Notes: generated by a model not told the origin, from the sequence alone. DNA of 64,000 bases from Burkholderiales bacterium (GCA_028868995.1 JAGWTH010000004.1:102663-166662), one strand, 5' to 3'; positions 43,586 through 53,109 are shown, counted from the stretch's first letter. Program-made: numbers and translations.

Positions 43586-44575
43586 TCAGCCGGCGGCGGC
43601 GCGGCGCAGGCGGTCGCGCACGCCGTCCCATTCGGGCGCCTCGGGCGGCGTCTCGATCCAGATCAGCCGGACCCCGGCGGCGTCGAACTCGCGCAGCACG
43701 GCGAACAGCTGGCGCGCGGTCTCGATCGCGTCGTCGGGCATGCGGCGGTAGTGCGGCGTGCGGGTGCGCACCGGGGCGCGCGCATAGACCGCGATGGCGC
43801 CGGCGTCGGGCCCCAGCACGTCCAGCGCCGCCTGCAGGCCCTTCGCATCCATCAGCCGCACCTTGGCCGCCGGCGCGTAGTGCGATTCCAGCGTGCCGGA
43901 GGCGCGCGGCGCGGCGCCGGGCCGCTCCTGCGGCAGCCACAGCCGCTCGCCGCAGGCGGCCTCGATCTGCGTGCGGGTGAGCGTGCCGGGACGCAGCAGC
44001 ACCGGGGCGCCGCGGGTGCAGTCGACGATCGCCGACTCGATGCCCACCGGCGTGGCGCCGCCATCGAGCACCAGCAGGTTCGCGTCGAACTCGGAGGCGA
44101 CGTGCGCCGCGGTGGTGGGGCTCACCCGGCCGAAGCGGTTGGCGCTGGGGCCGGCCAGGCCGAACACCGGCGGTTGCGCCGCGGCGCAGGCCACGAGCAG
44201 CGCGTGCGCCACGGGATGGGCGGGGCAGCGCAGCCCGATCGAGTCCTGGCCGCCGGCGGCCGCGCGGCCGATCTCGGGGCGACGCGGCAGGATCAGGGTC
44301 AGCGGGCCGGGCCAGAAGGCCGCCATGAGGCGCCGCGCCACCGGCGGCACGGCGGCCGCGAAATGCGTCACGGCGGCCGCGTCCGGCACGTGCACGATCA
44401 GCGGATGGTCGCTCGGCCGCCCCTTGGCGGCGAAGATGCCGGCCACCGCGTCGTCGTTGCCGGCATCGGCGCCCAGGCCGTAGACGGTCTCGGTCGGGAA
44501 GGCGACCAGGCCGCCGGCGGCGAGCACCCGTGCCGCCTGCGCGATCGCGCTCGCCTCGCGGCCGTCCAGGATCAT
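43586..44575 (-). CDS. tsaC: L-threonylcarbamoyladenylate synthase, Sua5 type
   Basis: Makes threonylcarbamoyl-AMP from Thr, bicarbonate and ATP for t6A tRNA modification. The 329-residue protein is the long Sua5 form: an N-terminal YrdC domain (LVAFPTETVYGLGADA, KGRPSDHPLIVH, GPSANRFGRVSPT) and a C-terminal Sua5 domain following the linker SGTLESHYAP. It begins five bases after purK ends, so it belongs to the purE-purK-tsaC transcript, while its pathway partner tsaB lies 3 kb away. Confidence 0.94.
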   Translation of the reverse strand: MILDGREASAIAQAARVLAAGGLVAFPTETVYGLGADAGNDDAVAGIFAAKGRPSDHPLIVHVPDAAAVTHFAAAVPPVARRLMAAFWPGPLTLILPRRPEIGRAAAGGQDSIGLRCPAHPVAHALLVACAAAQPPVFGLAGPSANRFGRVSPTTAAHVASEFDANLLVLDGGATPVGIESAIVDCTRGAPVLLRPGTLTRTQIEAACGERLWLPQERPGAAPRASGTLESHYAPAAKVRLMDAKGLQAALDVLGPDAGAIAVYARAPVRTRTPHYRRMPDDAIETARQLFAVLREFDAAGVRLIWIETPPEAPEWDGVRDRLRRAAAG

Positions 44576-44580
44576 CGGGC

Positions 44581-45735
44581 TCAGAAGGGCTCGATGCCCA
44601 GCAGCCGCGCCGCCTGCAACGCGGTGGCGCGCACGGCGGCGGCATCGGCGCCCGTGACGGTAAGGTGGCCCATCTTGCGGCCGGGACGGGCGCTCGCCTT
44701 GCCGTACAGGTGCAGGTGGGTGCCGGGCAGGGCCAGCACGCCCGCCCAGTCGGGCGTGCGCTCCCGGCCTTCGTGGAACCAGAGGTCGCCCAGCAGGTTC
44801 AGCATGACCGCGGGGCTGTGCTGGCGCGGCTGCGTCAGCGGCAGCCCGGCGAGCGTGCGCACCTGCAGCTCGAACTGCGAGACGTCGGCGCCCTCGATGC
44901 TCCAGTGGCCGCTGTTGTGCGGCCGCGGCGCCATCTCGTTGACCACCAGCGAGCCGTCGGCGAGGCCGAAGAACTCGACGCACAGCACGCCGACGTAGTC
45001 CAGGCCCTGCGCGATCGCCTTCGTGGCCTCGATCGCACGCTGCGCCTGGGCCGCGGGCACGCAGCCCTCGCGCACCTCGCTCACCGCCAGGATGCCGGCG
45101 CGGTGCAGGTTGCGCTGCACGGGCAGGTTCACCATCGCGCCGTCGCGCCCGCGCGCCACCACCACCGAACATTCGAAGGCGAGCGGCAGCAGCTTCTCCA
45201 GCACGCAGTCGGCGCGCTTCAGGCTGTCCCAGGCCGCACGCAGCTCCGCCCGGTCCGCCACGCGCACCTGGCCCTTGCCGTCGTAGCCCAGGCGGGAGGT
45301 CTTGAGGATGCCGGGCAGCAGTTCGTCGCCGACGGCCGCGAGTTGCGCCTCGCTCGTGATCACGGCATGGGGGGCGCAGGGGACGCGGCAGCGGGTGAAG
45401 TGCGCCTTCTCGGCGGCGCGGTCCTGCGCGATGGCCACCGCCTCGGCGCCCGGGGCCACCGGGACGTCGGCGGCCAGCCGCGCCAGCGCGCCGGCCGGCA
45501 CGTTCTCGAACTCGGTGGTGATCGCGTCGCTCAGGGACGCGAGCTGGGCCAGCCCGCCCTCGTCGAGGTAATCCGAACGCACATGGTGGTGGCTCACGAG
45601 GCCGGCGGGACTGGCCTCGTCCGGGTCCAGCACCGCCGTGAAATAGCCCATCCGCTGGGCGGCATGCACGAACATGCGGCCCAGCTGGCCGCCTCCCATC
45701 ACGCCCAGCGTGGCGCCCGGCAGCAGGGTCTTCAT
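44581..45735 (-). CDS. purK: 5-(carboxyamino)imidazole ribonucleotide synthase
   Basis: ATP-grasp enzyme that carboxylates AIR to N5-CAIR in purine synthesis. The 384-residue protein begins LGVMGGGQLGRMF, and has LKTSRLGYDGKGQ in the ATP-grasp B domain and NEMAPRPHNSGHWSIEGADVS, the PurK signature. Its ATG overlaps the purE stop (ATGA), so the two consecutive steps are coupled. Confidence 0.97.
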   Translation of the reverse strand: MKTLLPGATLGVMGGGQLGRMFVHAAQRMGYFTAVLDPDEASPAGLVSHHHVRSDYLDEGGLAQLASLSDAITTEFENVPAGALARLAADVPVAPGAEAVAIAQDRAAEKAHFTRCRVPCAPHAVITSEAQLAAVGDELLPGILKTSRLGYDGKGQVRVADRAELRAAWDSLKRADCVLEKLLPLAFECSVVVARGRDGAMVNLPVQRNLHRAGILAVSEVREGCVPAAQAQRAIEATKAIAQGLDYVGVLCVEFFGLADGSLVVNEMAPRPHNSGHWSIEGADVSQFELQVRTLAGLPLTQPRQHSPAVMLNLLGDLWFHEGRERTPDWAGVLALPGTHLHLYGKASARPGRKMGHLTVTGADAAAVRATALQAARLLGIEPF

Positions 45736-46238
45736 GCGGCGTCCCGCGGCGGCACGGTCATGGCGCGCGCGGCCTCGGTCTGGCGCGCGCGGAAGGCCTC
45801 GAGCTTCGCGCGCAGCGCCGGGTCGTTCGCCGCCAGCATGGCAACGGCGAACAGGGCCGCGTTGGCGGCTCCGGCGGTACCGATGGCGAAGGTGGCCACG
45901 GGAATGCCCTTGGGCATCTGCACGATGCTGTGCAGCGAGTCGACGCCCTGCAGGTGGCGGGTGGCCACCGGCACGCCCAGCACCGGCACCGTGGTCTTGG
46001 ACGCCAGCATGCCCGGCAGGTGGGCGGCGCCGCCGGCGCCGGCGATGATGGCTTTTAGCCCGCGGCCGGCCGCGGCCTCGGCGTAGGCGAACATGTCGTC
46101 GGGCATCCGGTGGGCCGAGACGACCCTGGCCTCGTGGGCGATCCCGAATTCCTGGAGAATCTGCACCGCGTGCTGCAGGGTGTCCCAGTCGCTGCTGGAC
46201 CCCATGACGACCCCGACGGTCACGGCGCTCGTATCCAT
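45732..46238 (-). CDS. purE: N5-CAIR mutase
   Basis: 168-residue class I PurE that moves the carboxylate of N5-CAIR to C4, giving CAIR. Motifs: VGVVMGSSSDWDTL near the start, VVSAHRMPD, and IIAGAGGAAHLPGMLAS. I used the ATG at 46238 rather than the earlier in-frame ATG at 46292, because the extra residues are unlike the family and would overlap the divergent thioredoxin gene. Confidence 0.96.
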   Translation of the reverse strand: MDTSAVTVGVVMGSSSDWDTLQHAVQILQEFGIAHEARVVSAHRMPDDMFAYAEAAAGRGLKAIIAGAGGAAHLPGMLASKTTVPVLGVPVATRHLQGVDSLHSIVQMPKGIPVATFAIGTAGAANAALFAVAMLAANDPALRAKLEAFRARQTEAARAMTVPPRDAA

Positions 46239-46267
46239 AGAATTCCCGGAAAGAAACCCCAATTTTA

Positions 46268-46286
46268 CTTGGCCGAGCCAAGGGAG
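46268..46286 (+). promoter_or_regulatory. Small palindrome and ribosome site before the thioredoxin gene
   Basis: CTTGGC (46268-46273) and GCCAAG (46277-46282) form a perfect inverted repeat just ahead of the GGGAG ribosome-binding site in the 53-base purE/thioredoxin intergenic region. It could be a short leader hairpin or an operator; no known site is recognised. Confidence 0.3.
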
Positions 46287-46291
46287 CCGCA

Positions 46292-47179
46292 ATGATCGAC
46301 GTCACCATCGAGAACTTCGAACAGGAGGTGATCGCCGCCTCCATGAACCAGCCGGTGCTGGTGGATTTCTGGGCCCCCTGGTGCGGCCCGTGCAAGGCGC
46401 TGGGCCCGGTGCTGGAGAAGCTGGAGACCGCCTACGGCGGCGCCTTCACGCTCGCCAAGATCAATTCCGACGAGGAACAGCAGCTCGCCGGCGCCTTCGG
46501 CATCCGCAGCATCCCCACCGTGGTCCTGATGAAGAACGGCCAGCCCGTGGACGGCTTCATGGGCGCGCTGCCCGAAGGCAAGGTGCGCGAGTTCCTGGAC
46601 AAGCACGTGCAGGCGCTGGAAGCCGAGGCCGAGGAAGAAGCCCCTGTGGAGGAGCCCGCCGACCTGGGTCCCGAGGCGCAGCTGGAGCGGCTGCAGCACG
46701 CGGTGGCCACCGACCCGTCCAACGACGACGCCCGCTTCGACTACGTGAAGGCGCTGCTGGGCGCCGGCCGCGTAGCCGATGCGCGCCGCGCCTTCGAGCC
46801 GGTGGCGAACAAGGTGGCCCTCTCGCGCAAGCTGGACGCGCTGGCCCGCTGGCTGGACGCGGTCGCCTTCGCCGACGCGCACCCGAACCCGGCCGACGAG
46901 GACGCGAAGATCGCCGCCAACCGGCGCGACTTCCAGGCACGCTTCGACCGCGCCCGCCTGCTGATGGCCGGGCAGCGCTGGACCGCAGCGATGGACGAAC
47001 TGCTCGAGATCCTGATGCGCGACAAGGCCTGGAACGACGACCTCGCCCGCAAGACCTACATCGCGATCCTGGAGATCATCGAGCCGCCCAGGCTCAAGGT
47101 CGCGGAAGGGCAGATCCCGCCGGACGACCCGACGGTGGCGTCCTACCGCCGCCGTCTGTCCAGCGTCGTGCTGTCCTGA
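46292..47179 (+). CDS. CnoX/YbbN-like thioredoxin with TPR tail
   Basis: 295-residue cytoplasmic protein: a thioredoxin domain (residues 1-110, active site WCGPC with C31 and C34), an acidic hinge (EAEAEEEAPVEEP), then a TPR-like helical tail. This architecture matches CnoX, a co-chaperone that protects substrates from oxidation and hands them to GroEL. E. coli CnoX lacks the CGPC pair; here it is intact, so oxidoreductase activity is plausible. Divergent from purE. Confidence 0.88.
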   Translation: MIDVTIENFEQEVIAASMNQPVLVDFWAPWCGPCKALGPVLEKLETAYGGAFTLAKINSDEEQQLAGAFGIRSIPTVVLMKNGQPVDGFMGALPEGKVREFLDKHVQALEAEAEEEAPVEEPADLGPEAQLERLQHAVATDPSNDDARFDYVKALLGAGRVADARRAFEPVANKVALSRKLDALARWLDAVAFADAHPNPADEDAKIAANRRDFQARFDRARLLMAGQRWTAAMDELLEILMRDKAWNDDLARKTYIAILEIIEPPRLKVAEGQIPPDDPTVASYRRRLSSVVLS

Positions 47180-47187
47180 GGTTCAGG

Positions 47188-47213
47188 CCGTGAGGCGCTG
47201 CGGCGCCTCACGG
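47188..47213. terminator. Hairpin between converging thioredoxin and purC genes
   Basis: An 11-base perfect stem (47188-47198 with 47203-47213, CCGTGAGGCGC type) with a TGCG loop, placed nine bases after one stop and five before the other. No T-run on either strand, so intrinsic termination is uncertain. Confidence 0.5.
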
Positions 47214-47217
47214 TGTC

Positions 47218-48123
47218 TCATGCGGTCAGGCGCTGGAGCGCCTCGCGGTACTTGGCCGCGGTCTTCTCGATCACCTCCCGGGGCAGGCGCGGCGCCGGCG
47301 GCGTCTTGTCCCAGGGATGGCCGTCGATGCGCACGCTCTCCAGCCAGTCGCGCACGAACTGCTTGTCGAAGCTGGGCGGGTTCTCGCCGCGGGCGAAGGC
47401 CTCCTGGTAGCCCTCCACCGGCCAGTAGCGCGAGGAGTCGGGCGTGAGCACCTCGTCCATCAGCACCATCTCGCCCTTCTCGTCCAGGCCGAACTCGAAC
47501 TTGGTGTCGGCGATGATCAGCCCCTTGGTGAGCGCGAAGTCGGCGGCTTCCTTGTAGAGGCGGATGCTGGTGTCGCGGATCTTCGCGGCCAGCTCGGCAC
47601 CGACCATCTCCACGACGCGCTCGTAGCTGACGTTCTCGTCGTGGCCGGAGGTGGCCTTGGCCGCCGGGGTGAAGATCGGCTCGGGCAGCTTGCTGGCGTT
47701 CTTCAGGCCGGCGGGCAGCTTCACGCCGCACACGGACTGGCTCTCCTGGTACTCCTTCCAGCCGCTGCCGGCCAGGTAGCCGCGCACCACCGCCTCCACC
47801 ATGATCGGCTTCAGGCGCCTGACCAGCATCGAGCGGCCCTGCACCTGCGGCACCTCCGCCGGCGTGACCACGCTTTCCGGCGCCTCGCCGGTCAGGTGGT
47901 TGGGGCAGACGTGGCCCAGGCGGGCGAACCAGAACAAGGCCATCCGGGTGAGGATCTCCCCCTTGCCGGGGATGGGCTCGCCCATGATCACGTCGAAGGC
48001 GGAGAGCCGGTCGCTCGCCACCATCAGGATGCGGTCGTTGCCGACGGCGTAGTTGTCGCGCACCTTGCCGCGCGCGAGCAGCGGCAGGGAGCTGAGGTTG
48101 GAGGTGTGGAGGGCGGCGGTCAT
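47218..48123 (-). CDS. purC: SAICAR synthetase
   Basis: 301-residue phosphoribosylaminoimidazole-succinocarboxamide synthase, joining CAIR and aspartate with ATP. N-terminal [31 protein letters not shown] and [13 protein letters not shown] are signatures; [24 protein letters not shown] contains the metal/ATP site. The ATG at 48123 lies only about 20 bases after a terminator-like hairpin that ends fba, and has no clear Shine-Dalgarno. Confidence 0.96.
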   Translation of the reverse strand: MTAALHTSNLSSLPLLARGKVRDNYAVGNDRILMVASDRLSAFDVIMGEPIPGKGEILTRMALFWFARLGHVCPNHLTGEAPESVVTPAEVPQVQGRSMLVRRLKPIMVEAVVRGYLAGSGWKEYQESQSVCGVKLPAGLKNASKLPEPIFTPAAKATSGHDENVSYERVVEMVGAELAAKIRDTSIRLYKEAADFALTKGLIIADTKFEFGLDEKGEMVLMDEVLTPDSSRYWPVEGYQEAFARGENPPSFDKQFVRDWLESVRIDGHPWDKTPPAPRLPREVIEKTAAKYREALQRLTA

Positions 48124-48142
48124 GGCGGGTCTACCAAGGAAA

Positions 48143-48166
48143 ACGGCCCGCCGGGAGGCGGGCCGT
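48143..48166 (-). terminator. Terminator-like hairpin between fba and purC
   Basis: Perfect ten-base stem (48143-48152 with 48157-48166) and a four-base loop. On the minus strand it is followed by TTTTCC. It follows fba by 24 bases, but purC starts about 20 bases beyond, leaving almost no room for a separate promoter, so it may also act as an attenuator. Confidence 0.75.
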
Positions 48167-48189
48167 CCATTATCGCAAGCGGGAGCGAT

Positions 48190-49254
48190 TCAGTTCACGA
48201 CCTGCGCCAGCTCGCCCTTGGCGTAGCGGGCGGCGACCACCTGCAGGCTCTCGCCCTTGATCTTGCCGGCCTGGCCTTCGCAGCCGAACTCGAGGTAGCG
48301 CTGCTTGCAGACCTGCCTGGCGGCCTCGCGCGCGGGCTTCATCCACTCGCGCATGTCGAACTTCTCCGGGTTCTCGGCCAGGAACTTGCGCACCGCGCCG
48401 GTCATCGCCAGGCGGATGTCGGTGTCGATGTTGATCTTGCGCACGCCGTGCTTGATCGCCTCCTGGATCTCCTCGACCGGCACGCCGTAGGTCTCCTTCA
48501 TGGCGCCGCCGTACTGGCGGATGACGGCCAGCAGCTCCTGCGGCACGGAGGACGAGCCGTGCATCACCAGGTGGGTGTTGGGGATGCGGCGGTGGATCTC
48601 CTTGATGCGGTCGATCGCCAGGATGTCGCCGGTGGGCTTGCGGGTGAACTTGTAGGCGCCGTGGCTGGTGCCGATGGCGATGGCCAGCGCGTCGAGCTGG
48701 GTCTTCTTGACGAAGTCGGCGGCCTGCTCGGGGTCGGTCAGCAGCTGCTCGCGCGTCATGGTCGCGTCGGTGCCGTGGCCGTCCTCCTTGTCGCCCTTCA
48801 TGGTCTCCAGGGAGCCGAGGCAGCCCAGCTCGCCCTCGACGGTGACGCCCAGCTTGTGGGCCATGTCGACCACCTTGCGGGTGACGTCCACGTTGTACTC
48901 GTAGCTGGCGATGGTCTTGCCGTCGGCCTGCAGCGAGCCGTCCATCATGACCGAGGAGAAGCCCAGGTGGATGGCGCCCTGGCAGACGTCCGGGCTCTGG
49001 CCATGGTCCTGGTGCATCACCAGCGGGATCTGCGGATAGGCCTCGATCGCCGCTGCGATCAGGTGCTTGACGAAGGCCTCGCCCGCGTACTTGCGCGCCC
49101 CGGCGCTCGCCTGCAGGATCACCGGCGCGCCGGTCTCCTTCGCGGCCTCCATCACGGCCTGGACCTGTTCGAGGTTGTTGACGTTGAAGGCCGGGATGCC
49201 GTAGCCGTTGGCGGCGGCATGGTCCAGCAGTTCGCGCATGGAGACGAGAGGCAT
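48190..49254 (-). CDS. fba: Class II fructose-bisphosphate aldolase
   Basis: 354-residue zinc-dependent aldolase of glycolysis/gluconeogenesis. HQDHG carries the zinc ligand His, [10 protein letters not shown] the metal/substrate region, and [10 protein letters not shown] and HGSSSVP further zinc/phosphate ligands. The sequence style is that of the Calvin-cycle subtype of beta- and gammaproteobacteria. AGGA precedes the ATG. It follows pyk on the same strand after 113 bases. Confidence 0.96.
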   Translation of the reverse strand: MPLVSMRELLDHAAANGYGIPAFNVNNLEQVQAVMEAAKETGAPVILQASAGARKYAGEAFVKHLIAAAIEAYPQIPLVMHQDHGQSPDVCQGAIHLGFSSVMMDGSLQADGKTIASYEYNVDVTRKVVDMAHKLGVTVEGELGCLGSLETMKGDKEDGHGTDATMTREQLLTDPEQAADFVKKTQLDALAIAIGTSHGAYKFTRKPTGDILAIDRIKEIHRRIPNTHLVMHGSSSVPQELLAVIRQYGGAMKETYGVPVEEIQEAIKHGVRKINIDTDIRLAMTGAVRKFLAENPEKFDMREWMKPAREAARQVCKQRYLEFGCEGQAGKIKGESLQVVAARYAKGELAQVVN

Positions 49255-49367
49255 GGCTGTTCCTGGGAGAGACGACGGGGGAGGCGGCGCGGCGCAATGC
49301 GACCGGGCCGCCGCTGCGGACGGATTTTACCGGCTGGGGCCCGCGCCAGGACGCGCGCCGAGCCGCG

Positions 49368-50801
49368 TCAGCTGGCGCGCACGATCTTCAGCATGTTGGT
49401 GCCGCCCGGGGCACCCATGGGCTCGCCGCAGGTGATCGCGTAGACGTCGCCCGAGGCGAGGATGCCGCGGCTCTTGAGGTGGTCCTCGGCCTGGGCCAGC
49501 ACCGTGTCGCGCTCGGCGCTCTGGTCCATCAGCAGCGGGCGCACGTTGCGGTACAGGGCCATGCGCCGCTGCGTCGCCAGCTTCGCCGTCAGGGCGTAGA
49601 TCGGGATGTGGATGCGGTGGCGGCTCATCCACAGCGCCGTGGAGCCGGAGTCGGTGAGCGCCACGATCGCCTTGCAGCCCAGGTGGTAGGCCGTGAACAG
49701 CGCGCCCATCGCGATCGACTGGTCGATGCGCGAGAAGGCCATGCCGCTGAAGTCGGCGTCCAGGCGCACGTCCTCGGCCATCTCGGCCTCGGTGCAGATG
49801 GCGGCCATCTGCCGCACCACTTCCACCGGGTAGGCGCCGGTCGCGGTTTCGGCGCTGGTCATCACGGCGTCGGTGCCGTCGAGCACCGCGTTGGCGACGT
49901 CGCTCACCTCGGCGCGGGTGGGCACCGGGTTGGAGATCATGGACTCCATCATCTGGGTCGCGGTGATCACCACCTTGTCGTGCTGGCGGGCCAGCCGGAT
50001 CATGCGCTTCTGCAGCGCCGGCACCGCGGCGTTGCCGACCTCCACCGCCAGGTCGCCGCGCGCGACCATGATCGCGTCGCTGGCCTTGAGGATCTGCTCC
50101 AGGTTCGGGATGGCCTCGGCCCGCTCGATCTTGGCGATCAGCGCCGGCTTGTGGTGGAACTCGGCGCCGGCCACGTTGCACAGCTGGCGCGCCATCTCCA
50201 TGTCGGTCGCGCTCTTGGGGAAGCTCACCGCCACGTAGTCGGCCTGGAAGCTCATCGCGGTGCGGATGTCCTCCATGTCCTTGGCGGTCAGCGCCGGCGC
50301 CGTCAGGCCGCCGCCCTGCTTGTTGATGCCCTTGTTGTTGGACAGGACGCCGCCGAGCTTGACGGTCGTGTGGATGCGGTCGCCCTTGACCGCGTCGACG
50401 GTCAGCACGATCAGGCCGTCGTTCAGCAGCAGGGCGTCGCCCGGCTTCACGTCGCGCGGCAGCTCCTTGTAGTCCAGGCCCACGGCGTGCACGTCGCCTG
50501 ACTCGGTGCGCGCCGCGTCGAGCACGAACTTCGCTCCCGGCTCCAGGTGGACCTTGCCTTCGACGAACCGGCCGACGCGGATCTTGGGGCCCTGCAGGTC
50601 CGCCATGATCGACACCTCGCGGCCGGCGGCCTGGCCGGCCTGGCGCACGAGGTTGGCGCGGGCGACGTGGTCGGCCGCGGTGCCGTGGCTGAAGTTCAGC
50701 CGCACCACGTTGACGCCGGCCCGGATCATCTGCTCGAGGACGGCAGGGTCGCTGGAGGCAGGACCGAGGGTGACGACGATCTTGGTGGCGCGACGGGCCA
50801 T
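49368..50801 (-). CDS. pyk: Pyruvate kinase
   Basis: 477-residue enzyme for the last ATP-generating step of glycolysis. N-terminal TKIVVTLGPASSDP, the catalytic Lys block IAKIERAEAIPNLEQIL, MVARGDLAVEVG, and TATQMMESMI in the barrel are clear; the C-terminal domain follows. Together with fba downstream it forms a minus-strand glycolytic pair. The 113-base gap to fba shows no recognisable gene or strong signal. Confidence 0.97.
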   Translation of the reverse strand: MARRATKIVVTLGPASSDPAVLEQMIRAGVNVVRLNFSHGTAADHVARANLVRQAGQAAGREVSIMADLQGPKIRVGRFVEGKVHLEPGAKFVLDAARTESGDVHAVGLDYKELPRDVKPGDALLLNDGLIVLTVDAVKGDRIHTTVKLGGVLSNNKGINKQGGGLTAPALTAKDMEDIRTAMSFQADYVAVSFPKSATDMEMARQLCNVAGAEFHHKPALIAKIERAEAIPNLEQILKASDAIMVARGDLAVEVGNAAVPALQKRMIRLARQHDKVVITATQMMESMISNPVPTRAEVSDVANAVLDGTDAVMTSAETATGAYPVEVVRQMAAICTEAEMAEDVRLDADFSGMAFSRIDQSIAMGALFTAYHLGCKAIVALTDSGSTALWMSRHRIHIPIYALTAKLATQRRMALYRNVRPLLMDQSAERDTVLAQAEDHLKSRGILASGDVYAITCGEPMGAPGGTNMLKIVRAS

Positions 50802-50879
50802 GGGCGAGGGTCTCCTTTGTGTTCGCCGCGGATTCTCACACGAAGCGGTTACCGCGCGGTTACGGCCCCCCTTCGCGCC

Positions 50880-51800
50880 TCATCCCAGCACGGACGCGCC
50901 CGCCTGGAGCAAGTCCAGGCAGCGCTGCAGGGCGGCGCTGGCACCCTTCTCGTGGTGCACGACCCAGTAGAACTGGCGGCTGATGGGCGGCAGCACGGTG
51001 CGCACCTCGCGCAGCTCCCCGGACGCCAGCAGGTCGGCGGCGACCCAGCGCGAGAGCACCGCATGCCCGAGGCCCAGCGCCGCGGCCTTCTTGATCGCCT
51101 CGGAGCTCGCCAGCTCGATGCTGCGCCGGTAGGACCGCACGTGGGGCAGCAGGACCTGGTCGGTCACCTCGCGGGTGCCGGAGCCGGGCTCGCGCAGCAG
51201 CCACACGGCTTCGCGCAGTTCGCGCGGGCCCAGCCGCGCCGGGCCGGCATCCGCCAGCCGCGGACTCGCCACGACCACCATCTCGTCGCGCACCCAGGGA
51301 TGCACGTCGAGCGCGGGGTCGTGGCTGGGACCTTCGATCAGCCCGATGTCCAGCTCGAAGGCCGCGACCCCGGCGCAGATCTCCGCCGTGTTGGCGATGG
51401 CCACCTTGGAGCGCCAGTGCGGGGCCGCCCGCGGCTCGCCGCCGTAGAAGGCGGCCAGCAGGCGCGGCACCAGCTGCGTGCCGACCGTGGTGCTCGCGCC
51501 GATGCGCAGCCACTGCAGCTGCGGGCCGGCGGCCTTGCCCAGGTCCTCCAGCCCGCGGGCCGCGTCGAGCAGCGCGCGGGCGCGCGGCAGCAGCTCGCGG
51601 CCGTTGTCGTTCAGCAGCAGGCGCTTGCCCGTGCGGTCGAACAACTGCATTCCGAGCAGCCGCTCCAGCTCGTTGAGGGCGCCGCTGGTGGCGGATTGCG
51701 ACAGGGCGATCTCCTCGCTCGCCGCGCGCGTGGAGCCCGTACGGGCCACGGCCTCGAAGTTTTGGAGCTGGCGCAGGCTCAGGCGCAGCGGGGTCGGCAT
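50880..51800 (-). CDS. LysR-family regulator adjacent to yeiH
   Basis: 306-residue LysR-type regulator: N-terminal helix-turn-helix (QLQNFEAVARTGSTRAASEE, SQSATSGALNELERLLG) and an effector-binding domain. It is divergent from a YeiH-type exporter gene, the same pairing as CysB-like YeiE/YeiH in other bacteria, so it probably controls that gene. A shared operator is proposed in the 135-base intergenic region. Confidence 0.9.
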   Translation of the reverse strand: MPTPLRLSLRQLQNFEAVARTGSTRAASEEIALSQSATSGALNELERLLGMQLFDRTGKRLLLNDNGRELLPRARALLDAARGLEDLGKAAGPQLQWLRIGASTTVGTQLVPRLLAAFYGGEPRAAPHWRSKVAIANTAEICAGVAAFELDIGLIEGPSHDPALDVHPWVRDEMVVVASPRLADAGPARLGPRELREAVWLLREPGSGTREVTDQVLLPHVRSYRRSIELASSEAIKKAAALGLGHAVLSRWVAADLLASGELREVRTVLPPISRQFYWVVHHEKGASAALQRCLDLLQAGASVLG

Positions 51801-51812
51801 GGGGGGCCCTTT

Positions 51813-51835
51813 ATTGAGCTGATTTACCGATCAAT
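51813..51835. promoter_or_regulatory. Candidate LysR operator between the regulator and yeiH
   Basis: ATTGA (51813-51817) and TCAAT (51831-51835) form an interrupted palindrome in an AT-rich block, next to TATAAC (51844), which could be the -10 of yeiH. Placement just ahead of the regulator's own start is usual for LysR autoregulation and divergent control. Confidence 0.45.
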
Positions 51836-51887
51836 CTTAACGATATAACCTGTTGGACAAGTCAATAACGGCCCAGCACACTGGAAC

Positions 51888-51933
51888 CTTCCCGCCCCGA
51901 GAGAGACCTGCTTCCCGCCCCGAGAGAGACCTG
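51888..51933. repeat. Perfect 23-base tandem duplication at the yeiH ribosome site
   Basis: The 23 bases 51888-51910 are repeated without change at 51911-51933. Each copy ends with CGAGAGAGACCTG; the second copy ends two bases before the TTG start of yeiH and supplies its purine-rich ribosome-binding region. Confidence 0.85.
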
Positions 51934-51935
51934 TC

Positions 51936-53021
51936 TTGACCACCGCCTCGCTGACCGCCCCCGCCTCCAATCTGATTGCCACGGGCCGCCGCCTGGCCGC
52001 GGGCCTGGCCCTGTGCGCCCTGCTCGCGTTCGCGGGCAGCCGGCTCGCCTCGCTGGACCTGCTGGCCAGCCACGGAATGAGCGCGCTCACCGTCGCCATC
52101 CTGCTCGGCATGCTGGTGGGCAACCTGCTGCCCGGCAAGGCCCTGGCCGTCTGCGGCCCCGGCATCGGCGTGGCCAAGCAGCGGCTGCTGCGCATCGGCG
52201 TGATCCTGTTCGGCCTGCGCCTGACGGTGCAGGACATCGGCCACGTGGGCTGGACCGGCGTGCTGATCGACACCGTGATGCTCACCAGCACCTTCGCCAT
52301 CGCCTGCTGGGTGGGCATCCGCTGGCTGGGCCTGGACCGCAAGACGGCGATGCTGATCGGCGTGGGCAGCTCGATCTGCGGTGCCGCGGCCGTGGTGGCC
52401 GCCGAGCCGGTGGTCAAGGGCCGGGCCGAACAGGTGACGGTGGCGGTGGCCACCGTGGTGGTGTTCGGCACGCTGGCCACCTTCCTCTATCCGGCGCTGT
52501 ACGCGGCCGCGGCCCACGGCTGGCCCTTCCCCACCGACAGCACCGGCTTCGGCCTGTACGTCGGCTCCACCGTGCACGAGGTGGCCCAGGTGATCGCCGC
52601 GGCGCGCTCGGTGAGCCCGGAGGCGGCGGGCACCGCGGTCATCGCCAAGATGGTCCGCGTGATGATGCTGGCGCCCTTCCTGCTGGCCCTGTCCGCCTTC
52701 CTCGGCTTCGAACGCGAGGAGGCCGCGCAGCACGGCCACGCCGGCGGCCGCAGGATCACGATCCCCTGGTTCGCCTTCGGCTTCATCGCCATGGTGCTGT
52801 TCAACTCGCTGCACGTGGCGCCGCCGCGGCTCGTGGCCACGCTGGTCGACGTCGACACCGTGCTGCTCGCCATGGCCATGGCGGCCCTGGGCCTGGCGAC
52901 GCAGGTGCGCGCGGTGCGCCAGGCGGGCACCCGGCCCCTGCTGCTGGCGCTGGTGCTGTTCGCCTGGCTGGTGGCCGGCGGCGCGCTGGTCAACGCCTGG
53001 ATCCCGCGCCTGCTCGCCTGA
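51936..53021 (+). CDS. YeiH-family putative sulfate exporter
   Basis: 361-residue integral membrane protein with about ten hydrophobic helices (PF03601 type). Family blocks seen: LTVAILLGMLVGNLLP, IGVILFGLRLT, GSSICGAAAVVAAEPVVKG and GSTVHEVAQVIAAA. The best start is TTG at 51936, with GAGAGAGACC before it; the next in-frame ATG (52079) would remove the first helix. Transported substrate is proposed, not proven, for this family. Confidence 0.88.
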   Translation: MTTASLTAPASNLIATGRRLAAGLALCALLAFAGSRLASLDLLASHGMSALTVAILLGMLVGNLLPGKALAVCGPGIGVAKQRLLRIGVILFGLRLTVQDIGHVGWTGVLIDTVMLTSTFAIACWVGIRWLGLDRKTAMLIGVGSSICGAAAVVAAEPVVKGRAEQVTVAVATVVVFGTLATFLYPALYAAAAHGWPFPTDSTGFGLYVGSTVHEVAQVIAAARSVSPEAAGTAVIAKMVRVMMLAPFLLALSAFLGFEREEAAQHGHAGGRRITIPWFAFGFIAMVLFNSLHVAPPRLVATLVDVDTVLLAMAMAALGLATQVRAVRQAGTRPLLLALVLFAWLVAGGALVNAWIPRLLA

Positions 53022-53109
53022 TCCACCGGGGGCAGGCCCGGCCCCGCGGCCGGGTTCCTTGACCCACGTCAGGGACGGCCGGGCGGGCTCGCCCTAGCAT
53101 GCGCGGTCC

